DNA of 64,000 nucleotides from Pseudoalteromonas viridis. GTDB lineage: Bacteria > Pseudomonadota > Gammaproteobacteria > Enterobacterales > Alteromonadaceae. A program made the position numbers and the translations under genes. Where the stretch lies: NCBI RefSeq assembly GCF_017742995.1, contig NZ_CP072425.1, positions 744,001 through 808,000 of the forward strand. Reading direction: 5' to 3'. This document shows positions 29,269 through 36,853 of the stretch, in pieces. The notes under the pieces were generated by a model. That model did no database searches, had not been told where the DNA came from, and worked only from the letters and a program-made list of their open reading frames with translations. Numbering within the stretch: the stretch's first letter is position 1; every line of letters starts with the position of its first letter.

Positions 29269-29476
29269 TACCAATTTGCTTAATTAAGTGTTCTATTTTG
29301 AGGCAAGAAAATATGTTCGATAACACCGCTCACGCGTCCTGCTATCGCTGAGGTACCTACGTCCATGTAGGCAAGGCAAAAATTTTTCTATTTAGTTGTT
29401 CTAAATGAGAAATTTTTAACACGGTTAGCGTCATATTTGCTCCGTCAAATTGAACAGGTATTAAGTGAAATTGGTA
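29269..29476. repeat. MITE-like element, copy 2 (with 48-bp insert)
   Basis: A 208-bp relative of the element at 14,949-15,108. It has the same opening (TACCAATTTGCTTAATTAAG) and the same inverted end (GTGAAATTGGTA). It is flanked by TAA on both sides (29266-29268 and 29477-29479). About 48 bp not present in copy 1 lie after GATAACA, including a short hairpin CCTAC/GTAGG. The shared segments on both sides match nearly base for base, so insertion or deletion of this block distinguishes two subtypes. Confidence 0.82.
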
Positions 29477-29479
29477 TAA

Positions 29480-29865
29480 ATGCTCATGAGAAAACTGCGG
29501 CATTGGTGCAACTTCAATGACTACCGCAAGGCACCAGATATTAGGTTACGCCGTTTGTACCAGCACTATACACCCCAAACGTAATACTGGCCGCAGCACC
29601 GACTATCTCTAGTGTAGCTTTAACATCCAACTATGAATTCACCAAATACACCTTTTTAAAGCATTTTCTTTAACTTGCAGTTAGATTTCTACTATCCCTT
29701 AAGAGTTAAGATAGCGCTTATTTTGCGCACATCCAAAGTAGCACTTCCGTAACAGTGAGAATATTGAGAGATTTTCTACACAATTTTGGCAACACGGATG
29801 AACAACGGGATATGTCAGTAAACCCGAATGAAGGGTGGGAGAGGCATTTAAGTGGTACAGAATGA
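29480..29865. other. Unassigned intergenic stretch
   Basis: About 390 bp between the second MITE-like copy and the terminator of the sugar permease. No family motif, tRNA or clear repeat was recognised; short frames here are unlikely to be coding. Confidence 0.4.
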
Positions 29866-29894
29866 CATAAAAAATGCCACCTTACGGTGGCATT
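29866..29894 (-). terminator. Intrinsic terminator of the GlcNAc permease gene
   Basis: AATGCCACC (29873-29881) and GGTGGCATT (29886-29894) form a perfect 9-bp stem with a 4-base loop. On the minus strand it is followed by a run of T. It lies about 45 bp beyond the permease stop. Confidence 0.86.
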
Positions 29895-29937
29895 ACACAC
29901 GGGATTATTTCTACTTTACAGATAGAAATTCTTTTCG

Positions 29938-31239
29938 CTATTTCCAGCTTCTCATCTTATGGCCTTTCAGGGCATAGAATAAAATGAACAGATAGCTGGG
30001 TAGCATTAAACTGTATGCGCCCTGAGCACCGAGCCCAGCAACGTTACCGATACCAATCAACAGAGGCCCTAAAGCTCCGCCTGCAATACCCATGATTAAC
30101 AAGCCCGAAGCGGTACCAGTAAGGCGACCTAGCCCATCTAGAGCCAATGGCCAAATAGCGGGCCAAACCATCGCATTAGCAAAACCGAGCAAAGCAATAC
30201 ATAGCAGCGGATCCGGTAATTGCGGTCCACCAAAGGGGACAAGCAATATGTTTGCCAAAGCTGTTGATTCATTGTCCCCTAAAACTACAGCAAAAACGGT
30301 AACAATACCAGCAATTGCAGACATGACCAGCGCATTTTGTTGCGACATAAAACGTGGGATTAAAGCAATACCAATTGCATAACCAATAAGCATACAGCCC
30401 ATCGTATATGAGGTCATTACGGAGTAATCAGCAATGCCCAATTGCAATGCGTACGAACCAATTGTATCGGCAGCGATAACTTCCACCGCAACGTATAAGG
30501 CAATACCAATGACACCTAAGGCCAAATGAGGATGACTAAGCGCCTCCTTAACTTCACCTTTGCTGGTTTGACCTTCCTCTTCAAATACTAAGTCTGGTAG
30601 TGGAGAGAATTTAGCAAATGCAGCAAATAAAAAGATCAATCCAGCTATAGCCATGTAAGGCGCAATGAGGCTGTTCGCCATCATATCTTTTTGCGCCTGG
30701 CTGAGAGATTCACCTTCATTCACCACCCCGCTGACAACCACGGCAGCGAATACAATGGGGACTATTACACCAGCAGACTTGTTCAGCAAGCCCATGATAC
30801 AAACACGCACCGCGGCCGAGCGCTCTGAGCCCATTTTAACTACATACGGATTGACAGCAGTCTGAAGGACGGTCTGTCCAACCCCTATCATTAACTGTGC
30901 AAACAAAAAGATCTCTATCATTTGCATTTTGGCAGCTGGAATATACATCAAAGCGGACAGTGCCATAATAGCACAACCAATCGCCATGCCATTTTTGTAT
31001 CCAACGCGTTTTATCAACATTGCAGAGGGGATCCCTGCAACCGTTACCGCAATGTAAAATGAGGAAATAATGAAAGAGGCCTGTAGCGGACTCAGTTCCA
31101 GCATTTGCTGCAGGAATGGTGTGATTGCACCATTTAACCAGGTGATACAGCCCAATATAAAAAACATTGAGCCAGCAAGTGTCATCGGTAACCAGACGCT
31201 TTGCTTTTCGAGGTCATCTTTTTCCACTGTCGCTTCCAT
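29938..31239 (-). CDS. nagP: MFS permease for N-acetylglucosamine, NagP type
   Basis: A 433-residue, 12-helix major facilitator of the FucP-like sugar:proton symporter group. Characteristic segments are FFILGCITWLNGAITPFL, FYIAVTVAGIPSAMLIKRVG and GVGQTVLQTAVNPYV. In Shewanella and relatives this group (NagP) carries GlcNAc across the inner membrane. The next gene upstream on the same strand is a GH20 beta-N-acetylhexosaminidase, which would release GlcNAc from chitin oligosaccharides. A LacI-type palindrome lies about 140 bp upstream of the start. An AGAAGAG site precedes the ATG. Catabolic nagA, nagB and nagK are not in this window. The substrate is inferred from family and neighbour. Confidence 0.83.
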   Translation of the reverse strand: MEATVEKDDLEKQSVWLPMTLAGSMFFILGCITWLNGAITPFLQQMLELSPLQASFIISSFYIAVTVAGIPSAMLIKRVGYKNGMAIGCAIMALSALMYIPAAKMQMIEIFLFAQLMIGVGQTVLQTAVNPYVVKMGSERSAAVRVCIMGLLNKSAGVIVPIVFAAVVVSGVVNEGESLSQAQKDMMANSLIAPYMAIAGLIFLFAAFAKFSPLPDLVFEEEGQTSKGEVKEALSHPHLALGVIGIALYVAVEVIAADTIGSYALQLGIADYSVMTSYTMGCMLIGYAIGIALIPRFMSQQNALVMSAIAGIVTVFAVVLGDNESTALANILLVPFGGPQLPDPLLCIALLGFANAMVWPAIWPLALDGLGRLTGTASGLLIMGIAGGALGPLLIGIGNVAGLGAQGAYSLMLPSYLFILFYALKGHKMRSWK

Positions 31240-31375
31240 AAAACTCTTCTTGTTGCTAATTAAGATTAATACAGGTCGGATTAAAACGAATTAAAAGTAA
31301 TCCGGATTATTATTTTCTGTGCTATCGGCCCAGATAGTCGCACCATGATGACGGCTGTTTAACAACGCAGAGTCA

Positions 31376-31395
31376 AAATGACAGCGCTGACATTT
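31376..31395. promoter_or_regulatory. LacI-type operator candidate upstream of nagP
   Basis: AAATGACAGCGCTGACATTT is an even palindrome centred on GCGC; 9 of 10 positions are symmetric. A central CG in a palindrome of this length is typical of LacI-family operators. A related site lies upstream of the hexosaminidase gene. NagR is the likely regulator in Alteromonadales, but no regulator gene is present here. Confidence 0.65.
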
Positions 31396-31452
31396 AACTT
31401 TACGTTAAAATTTGGCCTTTTTCTAGTTAGTTTTGTAATCAAATGTCCTCAC

Positions 31453-31480
31453 CTTGGGGAAGTGCTATTCCCTCCCCAAG
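31453..31480 (-). terminator. Hairpin after the hexosaminidase gene
   Basis: CTTGGGGA and TCCCCAAG form a perfect 8-bp stem with a 12-base loop, starting about 20 bp past the hexosaminidase stop. A U-tract is lacking, so it may be a weak or Rho-dependent terminator, or protect the mRNA end. Confidence 0.5.
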
Positions 31481-31498
31481 ATGACACTATCGGATGAT

Positions 31499-34084
31499 CT
31501 AGTCTAAACCTGTGGTACGGCTAAACTTTTCATCGCCTAAACGGGTACGTAATAATACGCCACTAGACTGGCTAATACTCATCGGAGCTGTGTACACTTG
31601 CCAGTTGTTACCGTTATCAAGACTCACTTCAATGGTTAAGTACGGGAATGCACTGTTCGCATGCAACTGACCATCAATCACTTTACCGCCCGGCACGGGG
31701 AGGTTCACATTGACACCGGCTTTATCCAGCTTGGTCAGCTCTTTTAATGCCAGTGCGCCAGCGAATCCATGCCAGTCCTGCGCAAAACGTTTCTTGTCAA
31801 GGCGTTCCCCTTCCCAGCCGGCTTTATGCCAGGCACGCTCTGCCATCGCAAGCAAACGAGGAAAAACCATCGCTTGCATCTGGCCTTCGGTACGAATGGT
31901 TTCACTCCAGACCTGCCCCTGGATACCAAGAATATTTTCCGGTTTTTCCAGCTCGGGCAGCGGGCGACCAACCAGGGCTTCTAAATTTTCAATGACCTCG
32001 CCACTGCGGGTGAAGTCGGCGTTGGCATAGACATCATCCGGCATATAGCTGAAGGTTTTCTTGCTGTCCGTGTAGCGGGCAGCCCAATAATAACCGCGTT
32101 CAGCCGGATGTGGCTCATAAGGGTGGTCAAAGTACAAGTGCGTACCATGGGACAGCACTACCTGGTAGCCATCATTGGCCAGGCGATGCGCCCTGTCAGC
32201 CACACCCCACTCCCAGATATTGTCCCAGACATTGGCGGTAAAGACCTCATTGGGAAATGCATCGCGGTTAAATGGGTTAACCTTGTCATACATCAGGCCA
32301 TCTTCCCAGGCGCCCGGCGCAATGCCCCGCTTTGCCAGCAAAGTGGCAACTCGCTGGGTAAAATAGGGCTTAAGATCGGTCGGACCAGCAATGCCATTGT
32401 TAGGATCGGCGAATAATGCCTGACATACAGGCGAATCAACCCAGGAGCCGGCGCCCACCTCGTCACCACCAAAGTGCAAGTTGGTCAGACGCGTACCCGC
32501 TTCTCGATACATGCCTTGCAACTCATAGGTGACCTTCTCAATAAACGCGTAGGTTGAGTCCTGACACACATTCATCGAGTTATCGGTATAATTCTGTACT
32601 GTGATGTACTTTGAGGTATCCTGCGGATCGCTGAGCAAATAGGCTTTTGCCTGCTCCGGTTTGCCCGCTTCCATCAGTGTGTGATAGCGCGCTTCCATTG
32701 CCTTGATCGAGGCACGAGCATGGCCCGGGCCTTCGATCTCTGGAATGATCTGAACATGACGCGCCTTGGCAAACTTAAGCAGTTCAACAAACTCTGCGCG
32801 AGTCAGATAACCATTGCCCGAGCCCGACTTATGCGGACCGGTACCAAGCTGAGTCAGTAAACACTCACGCTCCTGCAAATCAAAACAGCGATAGCCACCA
32901 ATATCCGTCAGCTCAGGCAGGCCAGGGATCTCAAGTCGCCAACCCTCATCTTCAGAAAAGTGCCAGTGAAACTTGTTCAGCTTGTAACGGCCCATCTGTT
33001 CAACCAGTTTGAACAGCGCCTCTTTACCATGATAGTTACGGCCGTTGTCGTAGTGCATGCCACGCCAGCCAAAGCGCGGGGCATCTTTAATCTCTACATT
33101 AGGCACCTGTATCTGGCTTTGTTGATCGGCCGGGAATAACGCAAGCAAACTCTGGATACCGTAAAATACGCCTGCATTGTCATGGCCTGTGATCACAATT
33201 TTGTTGTCGTCCACTTCCAGCTGGTAGCCTTCGCTACCCAAATCGCTCAGGTCCGCTACTTGCAAATAGATTGTGTTGGCTTTGCCAGCGCTAATATGAT
33301 CCGGCTGTGCTTCCAATGTCAGGCCATAATCGGCCAAATCTTCCTGAAACACGGCGACTTCACTTTTTAATCTGCCCGCGTAACGGAGCTGCCACTGATT
33401 GTTGAGTTCAGCGTAACCTCGGTTAAAATCGACATCCATCGGCTTAGGGATGATACGTTTCTGCGCGTCTTCGCGAGACAGTTTGCCGGTCTGCTGGTTT
33501 TGTTCATAACGCCAAGCCGCGGTTGCACGCGGTGATAAGTCTTTTGGCTCGCCGTGACGATCCAGTTGGTTATCACGCACAATCGGCGCAACAAAGTCCA
33601 GCATATTTTCGCTGTCTGTATTAGCGAACACGGCCGGTTTTGAATTACCACTGACCATAAATGCACGCGGCATAAAGTCAGTATAAGCGGCTATCCAGGC
33701 GGCAGCCTCATAGGGAATGGTCAGTGTTTCGCCCGGTTTTAGCCCGGCAAACTCTTTAGTCGGTACTAAACGGTGTAAGTCGCCATTCACATGCTCAAAC
33801 TTCAATCCACTTGCCTGCTCTGTGGCCACTTTTCGGATTGAATGAAAATAGATCTGCCAGTCGCTTTCGCCAGCTGGTAGCGCTAACTTTGAGTCATTTT
33901 GTAAAGTGATAGAAGCCAGAAAGCTGCTGCTGCCATTGTGATGATTGCTTTCTACCGCAAATGTAAAGGTGGTGTTGTCAGTAAAGGTTTGCAATTGAGC
34001 ACTATCCCAGGCGGCTTTAGCCATCATCGGGACTAAAAGCGTGGCCGCGATGGCCCGGGTGAGCAGTTTTTTCTGTTTTTTCAT
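31499..34084 (-). CDS. Beta-N-acetylhexosaminidase (GH20)
   Basis: An 861-residue secreted glycoside hydrolase family 20 enzyme that removes terminal GlcNAc from chitin oligosaccharides or glycans. After a signal peptide (MKKQKKLLTRAIAATLLVPM, then MAKA) come an N-terminal CHB_HEX-type domain (about 30-170) and a GH20 N-terminal domain. The catalytic barrel starts near residue 340 (RGMHYDNGRNYHGKEALFKL). The catalytic pair is Asp541-Glu542 in LHFGGDEVGAGSW; FHWHFSEDEGWRLEIPG is also diagnostic. A C-terminal beta domain follows. The length and domain order match periplasmic chitobiases of Vibrio and Pseudoalteromonas. A palindrome like that at nagP lies about 70 bp upstream. Confidence 0.93.
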   Translation of the reverse strand: MKKQKKLLTRAIAATLLVPMMAKAAWDSAQLQTFTDNTTFTFAVESNHHNGSSSFLASITLQNDSKLALPAGESDWQIYFHSIRKVATEQASGLKFEHVNGDLHRLVPTKEFAGLKPGETLTIPYEAAAWIAAYTDFMPRAFMVSGNSKPAVFANTDSENMLDFVAPIVRDNQLDRHGEPKDLSPRATAAWRYEQNQQTGKLSREDAQKRIIPKPMDVDFNRGYAELNNQWQLRYAGRLKSEVAVFQEDLADYGLTLEAQPDHISAGKANTIYLQVADLSDLGSEGYQLEVDDNKIVITGHDNAGVFYGIQSLLALFPADQQSQIQVPNVEIKDAPRFGWRGMHYDNGRNYHGKEALFKLVEQMGRYKLNKFHWHFSEDEGWRLEIPGLPELTDIGGYRCFDLQERECLLTQLGTGPHKSGSGNGYLTRAEFVELLKFAKARHVQIIPEIEGPGHARASIKAMEARYHTLMEAGKPEQAKAYLLSDPQDTSKYITVQNYTDNSMNVCQDSTYAFIEKVTYELQGMYREAGTRLTNLHFGGDEVGAGSWVDSPVCQALFADPNNGIAGPTDLKPYFTQRVATLLAKRGIAPGAWEDGLMYDKVNPFNRDAFPNEVFTANVWDNIWEWGVADRAHRLANDGYQVVLSHGTHLYFDHPYEPHPAERGYYWAARYTDSKKTFSYMPDDVYANADFTRSGEVIENLEALVGRPLPELEKPENILGIQGQVWSETIRTEGQMQAMVFPRLLAMAERAWHKAGWEGERLDKKRFAQDWHGFAGALALKELTKLDKAGVNVNLPVPGGKVIDGQLHANSAFPYLTIEVSLDNGNNWQVYTAPMSISQSSGVLLRTRLGDEKFSRTTGLD

Positions 34085-34150
34085 TCCGGCTCCTTAACCT
34101 GCGCTGAGCGCAAACTTCAAATTGTTGTAAATACCATCATATAGAAGAAA

Positions 34151-34170
34151 AAATGACAGCGCTATCAATT
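34151..34170. promoter_or_regulatory. LacI-type operator candidate upstream of the hexosaminidase gene
   Basis: AAATGACAGCGCTATCAATT shares its first 13 bases with the site upstream of nagP and has 8 of 10 symmetric positions. It lies 67-86 bp before the hexosaminidase start, where it could block transcription. Two related sites at two functionally linked genes support a shared GlcNAc-responsive regulator. Confidence 0.62.
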
Positions 34171-34216
34171 TTTCCTTGCAAGATCTCTATCGCCTTTTTT
34201 ATCATAGAGTTAATAC

Positions 34217-34241
34217 AAAAAAGCCGCCAGAAACTGGCGGC
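34217..34241 (-). terminator. Intrinsic terminator of the M13 peptidase gene
   Basis: GCCGCCAG (34223-34230) and CTGGCGGC (34234-34241) form a perfect 8-bp GC-rich stem with a 3-base loop, followed on the minus strand by six T. It lies 19 bp past the peptidase stop. Confidence 0.9.
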
Positions 34242-34259
34242 CATGATAGCAGTAAACAC

Positions 34260-36329
34260 TTACCAGATTTTGACCCGTTCTTGCGGTTTAAGATACATTT
34301 TATCGCCTTCTTTGACATCAAACGCATCGTAAAACGCCGGCATGTTGGGCAGTACACCAATAACACGATAGTGACTCGGTGAATGCGAATCCGTCATCAA
34401 ACGATTACGCAGTTCTTCATCACGGTAGTTGCGACGCCAGATCTGCGCCCATCCCATAAAGAAGCGCTGCTCACCAGTGTAACCATCAATTACCGGAGCT
34501 GGTTTGCCTTGCAGAGACAGCTGATACGCTTTAAGCGCCACACTCAAACCGCCAAGGTCACCAATGTTTTCGCCTAATGTTAGCTCACCGTTTACACTGG
34601 CATCTTCAAAAGGCTGATACTGATTATATTGCTCAACCAATTTTTGGCTGCGCGCCTGAAACTGAGCCAGATCTTGCTCACTCCACCAGTTACGCAAGTT
34701 GCCATCACCGTCATACTTGGCACCCTGATCGTCAAACCCATGGCCCAGTTCATGACCTATAACGGCACCAATGGCACCATAGTTAACGGCATCATCGGCT
34801 TCCAGGTTGAAAAATGGTGGCTGTAATATCGCAGCAGGGAAGACAATTTCGTTATTAACCGGGTTGTAGTAAGCGTTAACGGTTTGCGGCGTCATAAACC
34901 ATTCACTGCGATCGACTGGCTTATCGACTTTACCCACCATATCCTGATAGGCCCACTCATTGTAGCGCACATAGTTACCAACGAGGTCATCAGCATTGAT
35001 CTGTAGTCCTGAGTAGTCCCGCCACTTGTCCGGGTAACCAATCTTAGGTGTAAACTTACTGAGTTTTACCTTCGCAGCCTGCTTAGTTTCTGCGCTCATC
35101 CACTCCAGCTCTTCGATGGATTGCTCAAACCCTTTGATCAAGTTGTCGACCAACTCCCCCATGCGTGCTTTCGCTTCCGGCGGAAAATACTCTTTGACAT
35201 AAATCTTACCCAGCAGCTCGCCCAGCACATCGTTACTGGCATTCACCGCTTGCTTCCAAACCGGTGCCTGCTCTTCGAGGCCACGCAGCGTCTTGCCATA
35301 GAAGTTGAACTTCAAATCAACCGCCGTCTTGTGCAGCAGCTGCGCATAATCGCTGGCAAAGTGAAAGGTCAGATAGTCACGCCAGGCGGCGACTTCCGTT
35401 TTGCCAATCAGCTCCGACAACCCTTCAAGATAGCTGGGCTGAGTCACAACCAGCTCTTTGGTATTTAAGCCGAACGCTTTCAGATACGCTGCCATGTCAA
35501 AATGTGGCAGCTTTGCATTGAGCGTATCAACCTGAAACTTGTTATAGGTTTTATCCGCATCGCGACTTTCAACCCGTGACCACTGAATTTCAGCTAACGC
35601 GGTTTCAAGTGCCATAATATGCTTGGCCGCCTGCTCTGCACCGGGTTGATCATAGCCCATCACCTGCATCAGGCGCTCAATATATTGACGATACTCAGCG
35701 CGAATGCGGGTGAACTTTTCAGTGTCCTGAAGGTAGAAATCCCGGTCCGGCAAACCCAAACCCGACTGCCACAAATAAAGCGTATTCATGGTAGAATTTT
35801 TGGCGTCATTATTTGCATACCAACTCAAAGGGGTTGTACCGCCCTGAGACAAGGCACGGGCAAATAAGGCGGGTAGTTCAGATTTACTCTGTAATGCCTG
35901 GAAAGGTGCCAGATACGACTGCAGAGGTGCAGTGCCTAGCTCTTCACGTGCTAATTCATCAGTGTAGCTGCGATAAAAATCGCCCAGTTTAGCCTCGTCT
36001 GAGCCGGGCTTGGCCTGTGTGTTACTGGCAGCCTGCTCGAGGGTTTTACGCAACGCTTTTTGTGATGCGTCGTACAGCTCAGTGAATGAACCATAATTTG
36101 ACTTATCTGCCGGTATTTCGGTGCGTGCTAACCATTTACCGTTCACATGGTAATAGAAATCATCTTGCGCCCTTACGGCACTATCGATATTGTCCAGTGC
36201 GATCCCTGAATTCAGGGTGCTTTTTGCCTGCATTACTTCGGCTTGCGAGTCTGTTTTAATCTGCTCGCTACACCCTGTCAGACCCAGTGCCAGCGCAACC
36301 GCTGCGGCAGTGACTGCTATTTTCTTCAT
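34260..36329 (-). CDS. pepO: M13-family zinc metallopeptidase lipoprotein (PepO-like)
   Basis: A 689-residue neprilysin-like (M13) peptidase that cleaves short peptides, probably in the periplasm or at the membrane surface. A lipoprotein signal ends LALGLTGCSEQ, with the acylated Cys near residue 20. The zinc motif is His526-Glu527-x-x-His530 in VIGHELGHGFDDQGAKYDGD; the third ligand is the Glu of GENIGDLGGLSVA, and VNAYYNPVNNEIVFPAAIL is the substrate-side motif. The ATG at 36329 has AAGGA at good spacing and is preferred over that at 36338, where the site would be too close. It stands alone between two terminators or opposing contexts. Confidence 0.93.
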   Translation of the reverse strand: MKKIAVTAAAVALALGLTGCSEQIKTDSQAEVMQAKSTLNSGIALDNIDSAVRAQDDFYYHVNGKWLARTEIPADKSNYGSFTELYDASQKALRKTLEQAASNTQAKPGSDEAKLGDFYRSYTDELAREELGTAPLQSYLAPFQALQSKSELPALFARALSQGGTTPLSWYANNDAKNSTMNTLYLWQSGLGLPDRDFYLQDTEKFTRIRAEYRQYIERLMQVMGYDQPGAEQAAKHIMALETALAEIQWSRVESRDADKTYNKFQVDTLNAKLPHFDMAAYLKAFGLNTKELVVTQPSYLEGLSELIGKTEVAAWRDYLTFHFASDYAQLLHKTAVDLKFNFYGKTLRGLEEQAPVWKQAVNASNDVLGELLGKIYVKEYFPPEAKARMGELVDNLIKGFEQSIEELEWMSAETKQAAKVKLSKFTPKIGYPDKWRDYSGLQINADDLVGNYVRYNEWAYQDMVGKVDKPVDRSEWFMTPQTVNAYYNPVNNEIVFPAAILQPPFFNLEADDAVNYGAIGAVIGHELGHGFDDQGAKYDGDGNLRNWWSEQDLAQFQARSQKLVEQYNQYQPFEDASVNGELTLGENIGDLGGLSVALKAYQLSLQGKPAPVIDGYTGEQRFFMGWAQIWRRNYRDEELRNRLMTDSHSPSHYRVIGVLPNMPAFYDAFDVKEGDKMYLKPQERVKIW

Positions 36330-36369
36330 TTTTATCATCCTTACTGGTAATTTTGCTCAACGGCCGTTG

Positions 36370-36777
36370 CTACTGATGCTCATCATACTGTTGCGCCAGT
36401 GCGTCCAGAATCGCCACGTTGGCGGCGGGAAAAGCCAATTGTTTTAACTCACACCAGCTGATCCACTGGCTGGGCTGCCCTTCCAGCCCTGTCGCTTGTC
36501 CCGAAAAATCTTCGACCTTATGCACTTCCAGTTTAACCTGTTTGTCGCCATAGTCATGTTCAATTGTCAGTAAATGTTCCGAGCCGTGAACGTCAATACC
36601 TATCTCTTCTTTCAACTCTCTGGCTAATGCCTGAGTAACACTTTCCTGTGCTTCAATTTTGCCACCCGGAAACTCCCACAGGCCGCCCTGATGTTGCTCT
36701 TTGGCGCGTTTACATACAAAAAACTGTGCATCCCGAATGATGACACCCACAGCTACATTCACCACTTTTTTTGTCAT
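36370..36777 (-). CDS. mutT: 8-oxo-dGTP diphosphatase MutT
   Basis: A 135-residue Nudix hydrolase that removes oxidised dGTP from the nucleotide pool and prevents A:T to C:G mutations. The Nudix box spans about residues 36-58: GGKIEAQESVTQALARELKE, then EIG, with the Glu cluster intact. LWEFPGGK precedes it. The start MTKKVVNVAVGVIIRD at 36777 matches MutT, so the longer frame from 36822 is not used. The gene follows secA on the same strand behind a strong terminator, as in many gammaproteobacteria. Confidence 0.93.
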   Translation of the reverse strand: MTKKVVNVAVGVIIRDAQFFVCKRAKEQHQGGLWEFPGGKIEAQESVTQALARELKEEIGIDVHGSEHLLTIEHDYGDKQVKLEVHKVEDFSGQATGLEGQPSQWISWCELKQLAFPAANVAILDALAQQYDEHQ

Positions 36778-36810
36778 ATCTAACTCAAGTAATCTGCTTT
36801 TCTGAGATAA

Positions 36811-36835
36811 AAAAAGCGACACAAGGTCGCTTTTT
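36811..36835 (-). terminator. Intrinsic terminator after secA
   Basis: AAAAAGCGAC (36811-36820) and GTCGCTTTTT (36826-36835) form a 10-bp stem with a 5-base loop, flanked by A and T runs. It lies about 20 bp beyond the secA stop. Its form would also allow termination in the other direction, but no plus-strand gene ends here. Confidence 0.9.
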
Positions 36836-36853
36836 CATTATGTCGCTGCAAAC

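Noticed and set aside
29115..29476. tRNA-His with adjacent repeat as an integrative-element attachment site
   Set aside because: No integrase gene is nearby, and no duplicate of the tRNA 3' end was found in the window. The repeat 78 bp away has MITE-like ends instead.
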